DNA of 17,191 bases from Bacteroidales bacterium. GTDB lineage: Bacteria > Bacteroidota > Bacteroidia > Bacteroidales > UBA932. Shown piece by piece: positions 6,377 to 14,698 of this stretch; position 1 is the first letter of the stretch; the number at the start of each line of letters is the position of its first letter. The position numbers and the translations under genes are program-made. The notes under the pieces are model-generated. The model was not told the DNA's origin, did no database searches, and saw only the letters and a list, made by a program, of their open reading frames with translations. The stretch spans positions 1 through 17,191 of the forward strand of contig JAILDI010000069.1 of assembly GCA_024689525.1 (NCBI GenBank), read 5' to 3'.

Positions 6377-7849
6377 ATGAAACGGGTTCTCGTAATTACA
6401 TATTATTGGCCGCCAACCGGGGGAAGCGGGGTGCAGCGATGGGTGAAATTCGCGAAGTACCTGCCGGACCTGGGGTGGGAGCCTGTGATATATACGCCGG
6501 AGAATCCGGAGATGACGGCGGTGGACCGCACGCTGGAGAAGGAGATAAGTCCGGATCTGGAAGTGATCAAGAGGCCGATAATGGAGCCGTACAACCTGTA
6601 CCGCAAGCTGATGGGAAAGGGGGCGGAGACGGATTTGAAGAAGCTCGCGGTGGGGGCATCCGGCCCAGGCGCGAAGGAGGCTGCGGGTTCCAGGGATGAG
6701 GTGACGCCGATTTCGAGCGGGAAGAAGAGCTGGAAGCAGCGGCTGTCGCTGTGGATACGGGCTAATGTGTTCGTGCCGGACCCGCGCGTAACCTGGGTTA
6801 AGCCCAGCGTGAGATTTCTGAAAAAATACCTGAAAGAGCACCCTGTGGATGCGATTGTTACCACGGGGCCGCCGCAGAGCATGCACCTGATAGGGCAAAA
6901 GTTGCACGAGGCTCTGGGCATTCCGTGGGTGCCGGACTTCCGGGATCCGTGGACACGGATGTACTACCTGAAGCACCTCCCGCTCACAAAATCGTCGTGG
7001 AACAAACTGCTCAAAATGGAGCAGGGCGTCCTGGACAGCTGCACCACCGTACTCACCTGCACCCCCATGGTGCAGGACGACTACGCGGCCCGCACGAAAA
7101 CGCCCGTGGAGATGATTACGAACGGGTTTGACATCAACGACTTTGAGATTCCTCGACAAGCTCGGAATGACAATAGCGCAGGGCTCGAAATGACAGCCGA
7201 TTCGGGACAAAATTGTTCCGATGACCGAAGTCGGACAAAAGTTTTCGACGACGTGTTGGCTAGAAAACTTTTAGTCCGCGAAGGTCGGAACAATTTTGTT
7301 GTTACCCACACAGGCCTTCTGGCCGCGGACGGCAACCCGGAAAACCTGTGGCGCGCCCTGCAGAATCTCGCAGAGAAAGACCCGGAATTCAGGGAAAAAC
7401 TGCAGATAAACCTCATCGGCCGTGTGGACAAAGCCGTCCTGGACACCATCGGCAAGGCCGGCCTCACCCCCAACACCCTGCTCCCCGGCTACTTGGACCA
7501 CGCCGCAACGAACGAGGCCCAGCACGGCGCCGACGTGCTCGTCCTCCCGCTGCGGAACGACCCTGACTACGCCATCATCCTGCCCGGTAAACTCTTCGAG
7601 TACCTGGCATCGCGGCGGCCCATTCTGGGTATCGGCCAAAAAGATGGAGCTATGGCCCAAATCCTGGACGAAACCAAATCAGGCATCACCGCCGAGTTCG
7701 ACGACATCGACACAATGCAGGCATTCCTGGAAGATGCCTGGAAGCAGTTCAAGTCCGGAGGCATACCGCCCACCGGAGGCGACATCGACAAGTATTCACG
7801 TCAGAGCACGGCAAGGCAACTGGCCGGGCTCCTGGACAAAATATCATAG
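6377..7849 (+). CDS. GT-B fold glycosyltransferase (family 4-like) with a repeat-derived insertion
   Basis: A 490-residue cytosolic glycosyltransferase probably acting in surface polysaccharide synthesis. The opening MKRVLVITYYWPPTGGSGVQRW is typical of this Bacteroidota family (Rossmann strand plus glycine-rich acceptor-side loop). TTGPPQSMHLIG (about 162-173) and PDFRDPWT (about 187-194) are family motifs. The C-terminal donor domain begins near FVVTHTGLL and includes ILPGKLFEYLASRRPILGIG (about 398-417). Between NGFDINDF and FVVTHTGLL, where relatives have only a few residues, there are roughly 50 extra residues (about 257-308) translated from REP-like palindromic DNA, including the peptide IPRQARND. 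The frame is kept, so the protein may still work. A second loose linker lies at about 88-120. mutS follows after 3 nt. Donor and acceptor sugars cannot be predicted. Confidence 0.88.
   Translation: MKRVLVITYYWPPTGGSGVQRWVKFAKYLPDLGWEPVIYTPENPEMTAVDRTLEKEISPDLEVIKRPIMEPYNLYRKLMGKGAETDLKKLAVGASGPGAKEAAGSRDEVTPISSGKKSWKQRLSLWIRANVFVPDPRVTWVKPSVRFLKKYLKEHPVDAIVTTGPPQSMHLIGQKLHEALGIPWVPDFRDPWTRMYYLKHLPLTKSSWNKLLKMEQGVLDSCTTVLTCTPMVQDDYAARTKTPVEMITNGFDINDFEIPRQARNDNSAGLEMTADSGQNCSDDRSRTKVFDDVLARKLLVREGRNNFVVTHTGLLAADGNPENLWRALQNLAEKDPEFREKLQINLIGRVDKAVLDTIGKAGLTPNTLLPGYLDHAATNEAQHGADVLVLPLRNDPDYAIILPGKLFEYLASRRPILGIGQKDGAMAQILDETKSGITAEFDDIDTMQAFLEDAWKQFKSGGIPPTGGDIDKYSRQSTARQLAGLLDKIS
7145..7195. 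repeat. REP-like repeat inside the glycosyltransferase gene
   Basis: GATTCCTCGACAAGCTCGGAATGAC and its surroundings match the dispersed repeat that, in many unrelated bacterial genomes, encodes the peptide IPRQARND when it falls inside genes. CTCGGAATGACA (7161-7172) recurs as CTCGAAATGACA (7184-7195), suggesting a second partial copy. It is in frame with the glycosyltransferase. Confidence 0.7.
7207..7299. repeat. Large nested inverted repeat inside the glycosyltransferase gene
   Basis: ACAAAATTGTTCCGA (7207-7221) pairs perfectly over 15 bp with TCGGAACAATTTTGT (7285-7299). Further in, 7223-7246 pairs with 7263-7286 with small gaps, including AAAAGTTTTC against GAAAACTTTT. Together they form a hairpin with arms of about 40 nt and a 16-nt loop (7247-7262). 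It follows directly on the REP-like repeat and is unrelated in sequence to the 88-bp elements. Confidence 0.85.
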
Positions 7850-7852
7850 ACT

Positions 7853-10483
7853 ATGGCAGCGCGCACGGAAGATACTCCCCTGATAAAACAATTCTTCGAG
7901 GTTAAGGCCCAGCACCCCGAGGCGCTGCTGCTGTACCGTGTGGGCGACTTCTACGAGACCTACTCGGACGATGCCATCACGGCGTCGCGCGTGCTCGGCC
8001 TGGTGCAGACCAAGAAATCCAACGGCGACAAGGGCTACATCCCGATGGCTGGATTTCCGCATCACGCGATAGAGGGATACCTCACAAAACTGGTTCGGGC
8101 GGGCTTTAAAGTGGCCATCTGCGACCAGTTGGAGGATCCGAAGTTTGCGAAGAAGCTGGTCAAGCGCGGCATTACCGAAATCGTCACCCCTGGTATCTCC
8201 TTCGGGGAGAATATGCTGGACCAGAAGGAGAACAACTACCTGTGCGGCCTCACGATAGAAAAGGACCAGTGCGGCGCGGCGTTCCTGGACGTGTCCACGG
8301 GGCAATTCCAGGTGGCGCAGGGTTCGCTGGACTATATCGGCACGCTACTTGGCTCCCTGAGCCCGCGCGAGCTGGTTGTGCAGCGCGGCTTCGAGAATGG
8401 CCTTAAGGAGCGCTTCGGCAACTACTATACGACATCCCTGGACGAGTGGGCGTTCGTGTGGGACGCCGCCGTGGAGAAACTCCGGAAGCAATTAAGGGTA
8501 GAGTCCCTGAAGGGCTTCGCCATCGACCCGTATCCCCTTGGCGTATGCTCCGCCGGCGCCCTGCTGGTGTATCTGGAGCAAACCTGCCACGAGGGGCTCA
8601 GGAACATCTCCTCCATCGGCCGCATCGACGAAAACCGTTTCGTGTGGATGGATAAATTCACCCTCCGGAACCTGGAAGTCTTCCAGAGCGCTTCCGGGGA
8701 GGGCGGCGTGTCGCTGGTGCAAACCATCGACAAGTGTTCTTCGCCGATGGGCGCCCGCATGCTCCGCTCCTGGCTGGCAATGCCTATAATGGACATCAAG
8801 GAGCTGGAGGGCCGATATGACATTGTCGGGTTCCTGAAAGACAACCCCTCGCTCCTCCAGGAAGTGCAGGCCGATCTGGGGCTGATGGGCGACGTGGAGC
8901 GCATTCTGGGCCGCATCGCCAACGGCAAGGCCTGGCCCCGCGAGGTGGTGCAGCTGAGCCGCGCCCTGGAGATAACTCCGGCCATCAAGGATAAGGTCGA
9001 TGGCAAAGGCTGCGCGCAGCTGGACAAGCTGCTCGGCGGCCTTCGCAAGTGCGGCAGCCTCCTGAAGGAAATCCGACGCGTTCTGTCCGAAGACCCTGCC
9101 CAGCAGATTGGCAAGGGCCCCGTCATCGCCTCCGGTGTGGACGCGGAACTGGACGAACTCCGCGCCATCTCCTCCGGCGGCAAGGACTACCTCCTGCAAA
9201 TGCAGCAGAGGGAAGCCGAACTCACGGGGATACCCTCGCTCAAGATAGCCTACAACAACGTTTTCGGCTACTATATCGAGGTGCGCAACGCATATAAGGA
9301 GCAGGTGCCGCCGGAATGGATCCGCAAGCAGACATTGGTGAACGCAGAGCGCTACATCACCGCGGAACTTAAGGAGTACGAGGAGAAGATAATGTCGGCG
9401 GAGGACCGTATCTACGCGATTGAAACCGCCCTGTACGCAGCTTTGATTAGCAAAATCCAGCAGGGTATTGCCGATATCCAGCACAACAGCCGCATCATGG
9501 CCAAGCTGGACGTGCTGGCGGGCTTCTCCGAACAGGCCGCTGAACGCGGCTACTGCCGCCCGCAGATGGACAACAGCCTCACCCTGGACATCCGCCAGGG
9601 CCGCCATCCCGTTATCGAAACCCTTATGCCTCCGGGCGAGCAATACGTTCCCAACGACGTGCTTCTGGACTCCAAGAACCAGCAGATAATCATCCTTACC
9701 GGCCCCAATATGGCGGGTAAATCGGCCCTCCTGCGCCAGACGGCGCTAATCGTCCTGATGGCCCAGACCGGCTCGTTCGTCCCCGCCTGCGAGGCGCACA
9801 TCGGCTTTTTCGATAAAATCTTCACCCGCGTGGGGGCTACGGACAACATTTCCCGCGGCGAATCCACTTTTATGGTGGAAATGCTGGAAACGTCGATGAT
9901 CCTGCACAATCTGAGCTCCCGCTCGCTCGTGCTCTTAGACGAAATCGGCCGCGGCACATCGACCTATGACGGTATGTCCATCGCACGCGGAATCGTGGAA
10001 TACATCCACGAGTACGGCAAGGGCGCCAAGACGCTCTTCGCCACGCACTATCACGAGCTGAACGACCTGGAAGGCCTGTTCCCGCGCGTAAAGAACTTCC
10101 ACATCGCGGTGAAGGAAGTGGGGCGCGAAGTGCTCTTCCTCCGCACGATGAAGGAAGGCGGCACCGCTCATAGTTTCGGTATCCACGTAGCGCGCATGGC
10201 GGGCATGCCGCACGAAGTGCTTGAGAGCGCAGAACGCACGCTAAAGGCCCTGGAGAATAGCCAGGCCTTAGAGCGCGTGGGCGCCCTTACGCCCGTCAAA
10301 CCACACACCACCAAAGAAGGCCAGGTGCAAAAGGACGGCAGCATCCAGCTCTCGATGTTCCAGCTGGACGATCCGCTCCTGGAATCCCTCCGCGACCGCC
10401 TCAAATCCGTCGACCTCAACAACATAACCCCGCTGGGAGCTTTTGATCTCCTGCGGGGCATGAAAGAAGAATTGGGCGTCTAG
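7853..10483 (+). CDS. mutS: DNA mismatch repair protein MutS
   Basis: Full-length 876-residue MutS, the ATPase that recognises mismatches and recruits MutL. The N-terminal mismatch-binding motif is Phe33-Tyr-Glu35 in VGDFYETYSDD, the Phe-x-Glu wedge of true MutS1. The connector, lever and clamp regions follow without a break. Walker A is GPNMAGKS (617-624), the DNISRGESTFMVEM signature segment follows, and Walker B is LLDEIGRGTST with Asp696-Glu697. FATHYHEL holds the conserved His. The C-terminus retains a short tail ending LRGMKEELGV. It starts 3 nt after the glycosyltransferase stop and ends 4 nt from the convergent stop of the DUF3868 gene, leaving no room for a separate terminator. No mutL is in the window, which is usual. 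Confidence 0.98.
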   Translation: MAARTEDTPLIKQFFEVKAQHPEALLLYRVGDFYETYSDDAITASRVLGLVQTKKSNGDKGYIPMAGFPHHAIEGYLTKLVRAGFKVAICDQLEDPKFAKKLVKRGITEIVTPGISFGENMLDQKENNYLCGLTIEKDQCGAAFLDVSTGQFQVAQGSLDYIGTLLGSLSPRELVVQRGFENGLKERFGNYYTTSLDEWAFVWDAAVEKLRKQLRVESLKGFAIDPYPLGVCSAGALLVYLEQTCHEGLRNISSIGRIDENRFVWMDKFTLRNLEVFQSASGEGGVSLVQTIDKCSSPMGARMLRSWLAMPIMDIKELEGRYDIVGFLKDNPSLLQEVQADLGLMGDVERILGRIANGKAWPREVVQLSRALEITPAIKDKVDGKGCAQLDKLLGGLRKCGSLLKEIRRVLSEDPAQQIGKGPVIASGVDAELDELRAISSGGKDYLLQMQQREAELTGIPSLKIAYNNVFGYYIEVRNAYKEQVPPEWIRKQTLVNAERYITAELKEYEEKIMSAEDRIYAIETALYAALISKIQQGIADIQHNSRIMAKLDVLAGFSEQAAERGYCRPQMDNSLTLDIRQGRHPVIETLMPPGEQYVPNDVLLDSKNQQIIILTGPNMAGKSALLRQTALIVLMAQTGSFVPACEAHIGFFDKIFTRVGATDNISRGESTFMVEMLETSMILHNLSSRSLVLLDEIGRGTSTYDGMSIARGIVEYIHEYGKGAKTLFATHYHELNDLEGLFPRVKNFHIAVKEVGREVLFLRTMKEGGTAHSFGIHVARMAGMPHEVLESAERTLKALENSQALERVGALTPVKPHTTKEGQVQKDGSIQLSMFQLDDPLLESLRDRLKSVDLNNITPLGAFDLLRGMKEELGV

Positions 10484-10487
10484 CCTG

Positions 10488-12053
10488 CTACGGCTGCTGA
10501 CGCTGCTTCAGGATAGTCTCCACCGTCTCCAACGCCTCTCCCGCCTCGGCAACGCCGGAGAGCTGGGCCGATGAGAAGTACTTCGCAGCGGTTTCCCAGT
10601 CTTCGCGCAGTGCGGCCAGGACGCCCTTGGTGTATCGGGCCTCCGGGCTGTCGCCTGCCTTCTCCAGATGCTGCTCGGCAAGGTCGAGGGCGCCCATCGC
10701 CATGGCGGCGTTGGCCGCGTTGATCTGGGCGACGGGTTCGTCCGGATACACCATCGCGGCAAGGTCGAACACCTTGTTGAACTCGCGGGTACCGGGCTCA
10801 AGACCGTCGGCGGCAAGGAAGAACTCCTTGAGGCTCAGGTTCCAGGGCTTGGTTTCCAGGATCTCGCGCACCTCCTCCACGGTTGTGTAGCTGCGGATAG
10901 TGTACATAACCTTGTAGTCAGTGCGGCGGAGCATGGGATAGATATCGTTGAAGATAATGCGATAGTCCCTGCTGTACTTGCTGATCTTGTACTCCTTGCG
11001 GTCCGGATCCTGGTCACTGTCGATGAGCTCGAGAATCTTGGTCTTGTTGGGCAGGTTCGTAGCCGCCTCAACGGCCTTGCGCAGGCCTTCCCAGTTCTCG
11101 CCGCCGGCCTCTGCCGTCCAGATGTCCTCCGGCAGTTCGAACAGCCCTTCCACATAAGTGCGGATGGCCTGCACGCGCTTCTCGGACAGATCCTGGTTCA
11201 CGGAGAATGCGCCGTCCGGCGAGCTGTAGCCGCGCAGGACGATGGACGTGATGGAGATATCGGGATCGACACGTACGGAATCCACTGTGGCGCGGATCTT
11301 CTGCAGTTCCGCCTCGTTGTCCTTGTAGGAGGCATCGACTTCCGTCGCCCCGCTCTTGAACACAACGTAGGCCTCGCCCGAGATGGCGCGCTCCTTCACG
11401 ATGGTTTCCGCCTCCGGCTGCATGTAGATGAAGTACGGGACATACACCTGATACACGGTTTCGTCGGCCACGGGCTCATCGGAAATGGTAATATCGACCG
11501 GTTCCTCCTGGTCCACGACCTGGACGTCATCGGCCTTATATTCCTCAACCACAGGAGCTTCCTCCTCGATAACCGGAGTCCTCCAGCTGGCCAGAGAGTC
11601 TCCGAATACGCGCACCATAAGGCGGTCGCAGCAGCCGGTGTAGAGTTTATCCACACGCAGCGATGCGCCGTCCATCCATTCCGCGAACGGAACGGTGTCC
11701 GAGTAATAGAGACTGTCCGGAGCGTCCTTCAGATAGTAGGTATAGGGCATTCCGGAGAAGGGTTCGTCGCTCCTGGCCTCGCGGGCCGCCGCATAGAAGC
11801 GGTTCCTGCTGTACAGGCCGATGGGAGTGAGCGCATACGACACGCTGTCCTTGTACACCACGGGCACGAACGACAGGGCGCCGGAGACATCCTCCAGTTT
11901 GGTAAGATCGACCTTCATGGTGGCCTTCATCGACTCTCCCTCTTTCCAGAGATAAACGTCGCTGACGGGAAGCAGGGCGTTCTGGCCCCACGCGCACACG
12001 CAGCACACCAGTGCCGCGGCCGCTGATATTATGCTCTTTTTCATCATCGACAT
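10488..12053 (-). CDS. DUF3868 / OmpA-like / TPR-like protein of a pilus operon
   Basis: A 521-residue exported protein, last gene of the fimbrillin operon. Residues 1-24 form a signal peptide (hydrophobic core SIISAAAALVCCVCAWG, likely cleaved before QN). Residues about 26-160 match the DUF3868 region found in Bacteroidota pilus loci. An acidic Pro/Glu/Asp/Val-rich linker spans about 162-200. An OmpA-like domain follows (about 226-325: AYVVFKSGATEVD, GYSSPDG, LSEKRVQAI), which in general contacts peptidoglycan. The final part (about 425-515) has Ala-rich helical pairs resembling TPRs (NAANAAMAMGALDLAEQHLEKAG). It starts 4 nt after the DUF3575 stop; in-frame ATGs at codons 3 and 4 are alternative starts. 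A role in anchoring or assembling the pilus at the outer membrane is inferred from context. The OmpA-like part is clearer than the TPR call. Confidence 0.82.
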   Translation of the reverse strand: MSMMKKSIISAAAALVCCVCAWGQNALLPVSDVYLWKEGESMKATMKVDLTKLEDVSGALSFVPVVYKDSVSYALTPIGLYSRNRFYAAAREARSDEPFSGMPYTYYLKDAPDSLYYSDTVPFAEWMDGASLRVDKLYTGCCDRLMVRVFGDSLASWRTPVIEEEAPVVEEYKADDVQVVDQEEPVDITISDEPVADETVYQVYVPYFIYMQPEAETIVKERAISGEAYVVFKSGATEVDASYKDNEAELQKIRATVDSVRVDPDISITSIVLRGYSSPDGAFSVNQDLSEKRVQAIRTYVEGLFELPEDIWTAEAGGENWEGLRKAVEAATNLPNKTKILELIDSDQDPDRKEYKISKYSRDYRIIFNDIYPMLRRTDYKVMYTIRSYTTVEEVREILETKPWNLSLKEFFLAADGLEPGTREFNKVFDLAAMVYPDEPVAQINAANAAMAMGALDLAEQHLEKAGDSPEARYTKGVLAALREDWETAAKYFSSAQLSGVAEAGEALETVETILKQRQQP

Positions 12054-12057
12054 TCAG

Positions 12058-12636
12058 TTAAAAGAGGTACATTATTGACACCGCCAGCTTGGTGGGGCCG
12101 ATATAGTCGAACTCCGAGCCCTTGAGAAGCAGGGTGGGCGTTTCGCCGTCATACTCGTCGCCGAGGATATACATATATCCGATTCCGGCCTCGAGCTCAA
12201 GGTTCCAGTGGCGGTTCAGGATGAAGTCGTAGCCGCCACCTACGCCGATGCCGAGCATCAGGGCATCCCGGAGCTCATAGTTGCGAAGGTCCGGAAAACG
12301 CGGGCCGATGGTGCTGAAGTCCCAGAACTTGCCCACGGACGCACCGCCTCCGAAGGCGTGCGCATCCACGAACCATCCGTTGAACTTTTCGCAGAACCAG
12401 TATTTAACCTCCGGCTGAAGCAGGACGTGCTGCAGCTTGCTTCCTCCCCATGAGCCCCAGCTATTGACACTGGCCGACAGTTCCGCCGACCACTGGGGTT
12501 GGAAGGCATATTCTCCCGCCACATTGAGCGACAGTGTGGACAAATCGTGCAGCACGTTGGTCTTCACCGCCCAGGTGTTCTGGGCGCTGAGGCCAAGCGG
12601 CAGCAGGATTGTCAGTATAAGGATCAACTTTTTCAT
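12058..12636 (-). CDS. DUF3575 family outer-membrane protein
   Basis: 192 residues with a clear signal peptide (MKKLILILTILLPLGLSAQ, cleaved near residue 19). The mature part begins NTWAVKTNVLHDLSTLSLNVAGEYAF, the typical DUF3575 opening. The remainder alternates short amphipathic strands rich in Trp, Tyr and Gly and ends in Leu-Phe (SIMYLF), the C-terminal pattern of an outer-membrane beta-barrel. DUF3575 genes commonly sit next to DUF3868 and fimbrillin genes in this phylum. Its start overlaps the upstream gene's stop by 4 bp and the DUF3868 gene follows after 4 nt. The molecular role is unknown; an outer-membrane scaffold for the pilus is a guess. Confidence 0.85.
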   Translation of the reverse strand: MKKLILILTILLPLGLSAQNTWAVKTNVLHDLSTLSLNVAGEYAFQPQWSAELSASVNSWGSWGGSKLQHVLLQPEVKYWFCEKFNGWFVDAHAFGGGASVGKFWDFSTIGPRFPDLRNYELRDALMLGIGVGGGYDFILNRHWNLELEAGIGYMYILGDEYDGETPTLLLKGSEFDYIGPTKLAVSIMYLF

Positions 12637-13517
12637 AGGCTGTCCTTGTTTGTAGGTTCGCCATAGGAAATAACTTCGCCATTATCCCAATCCACCACGG
12701 TGAAGGTGAAGGCCGTCTCGGTTGTCTCGTGCCCTGCCGCAGGAACTGCGAGCGTGGCCATGTAGGCACAGCCGCCCTCAAGTTCGAACGGGGTGTAAGT
12801 GGTGTATTTCAGCGTCCTGCCAGTAGAGGTGGTAACCTCCGTCTTGAGGTAGGACTGCGGAATGAGCACCGCCTCGAAACTTGCCGATGATGCCTTGTGG
12901 GCCGATACGTCGGCCTTGTCAGCTTCGCTTCCAAGGCCTCCGGTGCCGATATCCACCGTTGCCTTCGTGAACATATCCTTGATCACGACTCCCGTAACGC
13001 TTTCGCCGCCCGTGAGGCCGGTGAAGCTGAACGTCAACTTGGAGAAGTTGTGGCCAAGGACGAATGCCACGGTGGACAGCGGCGCTGCGCTGGCATGCGC
13101 CGTGCGCAGGTCGGATGCACTGAAGGCTTCATCCGTGGTTTGGTCTGACGCTACGGAGAATACGAATGTGGAGGAGGTCAGTTCCTCATTGTACGGGTAG
13201 CAGGCATAGAACACGGATGTCCTGGTTTGCTCCTTCTCCCAATAGATGGGAGCCTCCGGAACAAGCTTGCCGCCGCCCTGTACGCTTGCCTTCACATTGT
13301 ATTTCTCCATATCCGGTGCGAAAATCCCTATGACATCGCCGTCTCCGAAGCCGCTTTCCGTGGACTTTACTGCGTAGCCCTTCCCGGAAGCGGTGAAGAC
13401 GACCTCGCGCCGGCTGAGCTCCTCCTTCACCTCCGCGGGCGTCGTGGCGTCGCGGCGGCAGGAGCAGAACCCCAGCGCGATGATGCTAAGCGATATTGCA
13501 ACGATTAGTTTTCTCAT
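12633..13517 (-). CDS. Fimbrillin-family (Mfa-like) lipoprotein, short form
   Basis: 294 residues. The N-terminal membrane segment ends in GFCSCRR, and the lipidated Cys is probably Cys20 (Cys18 possible). The family's core is seen in REVVFTASGKGYAVKS (37-52), DVIGIFAP, VFYACYPYN (102-110) and the conserved LGHNFSKLTFSF (154-165), equivalent to FKHPF(V/A)K in its two upstream paralogues. It ends soon after FTFTVVDWDNGE, so it lacks the extra C-terminal domain carried by those paralogues. It is the third gene of the operon, 2 nt after the preceding stop and overlapping DUF3575 by 4 bp. It could be a minor subunit or the anchor; which one cannot be told from sequence. Confidence 0.85.
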   Translation of the reverse strand: MRKLIVAISLSIIALGFCSCRRDATTPAEVKEELSRREVVFTASGKGYAVKSTESGFGDGDVIGIFAPDMEKYNVKASVQGGGKLVPEAPIYWEKEQTRTSVFYACYPYNEELTSSTFVFSVASDQTTDEAFSASDLRTAHASAAPLSTVAFVLGHNFSKLTFSFTGLTGGESVTGVVIKDMFTKATVDIGTGGLGSEADKADVSAHKASSASFEAVLIPQSYLKTEVTTSTGRTLKYTTYTPFELEGGCAYMATLAVPAAGHETTETAFTFTVVDWDNGEVISYGEPTNKDSL

Positions 13518-13519
13518 TG

Positions 13520-14695
13520 TCAGTCACCTGTCTTTGTTGCGGTGAATACCCAGTTCGTGGGATTGAAGGTAATGGTATATACGCCCGCTGCCTGGAGTTT
13601 GATGTTATTGTCGGTTGCGTCCAGATAGCCGTCCCAGTTGGAGTCGCCCACATAGGTTACGCCGGCCTTGAGGCCTGCACTCACCGCCCAGCTGGCAGCC
13701 TTGCGCAGCTTGAATTCATCGTTCTCCTGGTAGGTGATAACAGCTTCCAGGACGCCGGGGGTTGTGCCTTCGGTCATTACAAGGTCATTTCCCCAACCGC
13801 CTACGACATCGCCCACAACCGACCACTGTTCGGTTACGTCGGTTGCCACCAGAGGAGTGGCTTCCTCTTCCCAGTCGGTGACGGTGAAGCCGAAGCTGAC
13901 GGGATCTCCGTCAACCGGCGTGGTGTCCTTGAGGGTGAGGTTTGCAGTGTATGTCTTACCGGCTACGAAACTGGTTGCGGTGTTGATCTTGAAGGTGTAG
14001 GTGTTTGTGCCAACGGCTACGGTAAGCACGGGCTTTGCGCCGTCCTGTGGCATAATGATAACCTCGAACTTGCCGCTGGTGGCATTTTTCGTGGCCTTTA
14101 CCGCAGCTTTATCCGCCGCAGGGACGATAGTACCTGCATCCAGGATAAGGTTCGCAGAAAGCACGACTTCGCTTACAGTGACTTCGGTGACCTCCGGGGT
14201 GCCGGTGAGCTGGTTGTCGATGTTCATAACCATCTTGACGAAGGGGTGCTTGAACTCCAGGTTCACGGTTGCGCCCGGGTTGACGTCCTTTGCCAGGGCC
14301 ACGAGGAAGTTGTTATGATATTCGAAATCCTGGGCCGATGCTTCTCCAACCAGGTTGTAATTGGTGATCGTGGTCTCAGTTTCACCGTTGGAAGGATAGA
14401 GGCCGACGAATGTTGTGCTAGCCGTCTGGTTCTCTTTCCATTTCAGAGGGGTTGCCGGGGTGAGCTTGCCGCCGGAGACGACCTCAGCATCGGTGTTGGC
14501 GCTGATGGGGGCGCCGGCAAGGATGCGCACGGTCTTTCCTTCCGCAATGGGATCCAGGCCCTTTACGGTGAAGGTATTCTCGATGTTGGAGGTGAAGCGC
14601 ACCTCACGGGAGCCGTTATCCACGGCTATCTGTTCGCGGCTGCAGGATGCAAGGGCCAGAAGGGCGGCCGCCGCTGCAAGAATATATTTCTTCAT
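13520..14695 (-). CDS. Fimbrillin-family lipoprotein with C-terminal SusE/SusF-like domain
   Basis: 391 residues. Lipoprotein signal with lipobox LASC (Cys18). The fimbrillin domain runs about 30-280: REVRFTSNIENTFTVKG, FVGLYPSNGE, LEFKHPFVKMVMNI (146-159), FEVIIMPQDG (210-219), YTFKINTATSFVAGKTYTANL and the closing FTVTDWEEE. After a short linker, residues about 288-389 read as a SusE/SusF-type beta-sandwich: EQWSVVGDVVGGWGNDLVM, the EFKLRKAASWAV stretch, NIKLQAAGVYTITFNPTNW, VFTATK. That domain family in starch-utilisation systems binds glycans, although this copy's ligand is unknown. Second gene in the operon, 3 nt after the first. As a pilus component with a glycan-type domain it is a candidate tip or adhesin subunit (inference). 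Confidence 0.85.
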   Translation of the reverse strand: MKKYILAAAAALLALASCSREQIAVDNGSREVRFTSNIENTFTVKGLDPIAEGKTVRILAGAPISANTDAEVVSGGKLTPATPLKWKENQTASTTFVGLYPSNGETETTITNYNLVGEASAQDFEYHNNFLVALAKDVNPGATVNLEFKHPFVKMVMNIDNQLTGTPEVTEVTVSEVVLSANLILDAGTIVPAADKAAVKATKNATSGKFEVIIMPQDGAKPVLTVAVGTNTYTFKINTATSFVAGKTYTANLTLKDTTPVDGDPVSFGFTVTDWEEEATPLVATDVTEQWSVVGDVVGGWGNDLVMTEGTTPGVLEAVITYQENDEFKLRKAASWAVSAGLKAGVTYVGDSNWDGYLDATDNNIKLQAAGVYTITFNPTNWVFTATKTGD

Positions 14696-14698
14696 GGC

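Noticed and set aside
6377..7849. Glycosyltransferase as a pseudogene
   Set aside because: Despite the repeat insertion there is no stop or frameshift, and both GT-B domains keep their motifs, so it is treated as a gene.
8492..9643. Open minus-strand frame of 383 codons inside mutS
   Set aside because: It lies opposite the conserved core of mutS; a codon-bias shadow.
10668..12026. Open plus-strand frame of 452 codons antisense to the DUF3868 gene
   Set aside because: The minus strand has a signal peptide, an OmpA-like domain and operon spacing; the plus frame has no recognisable motif.
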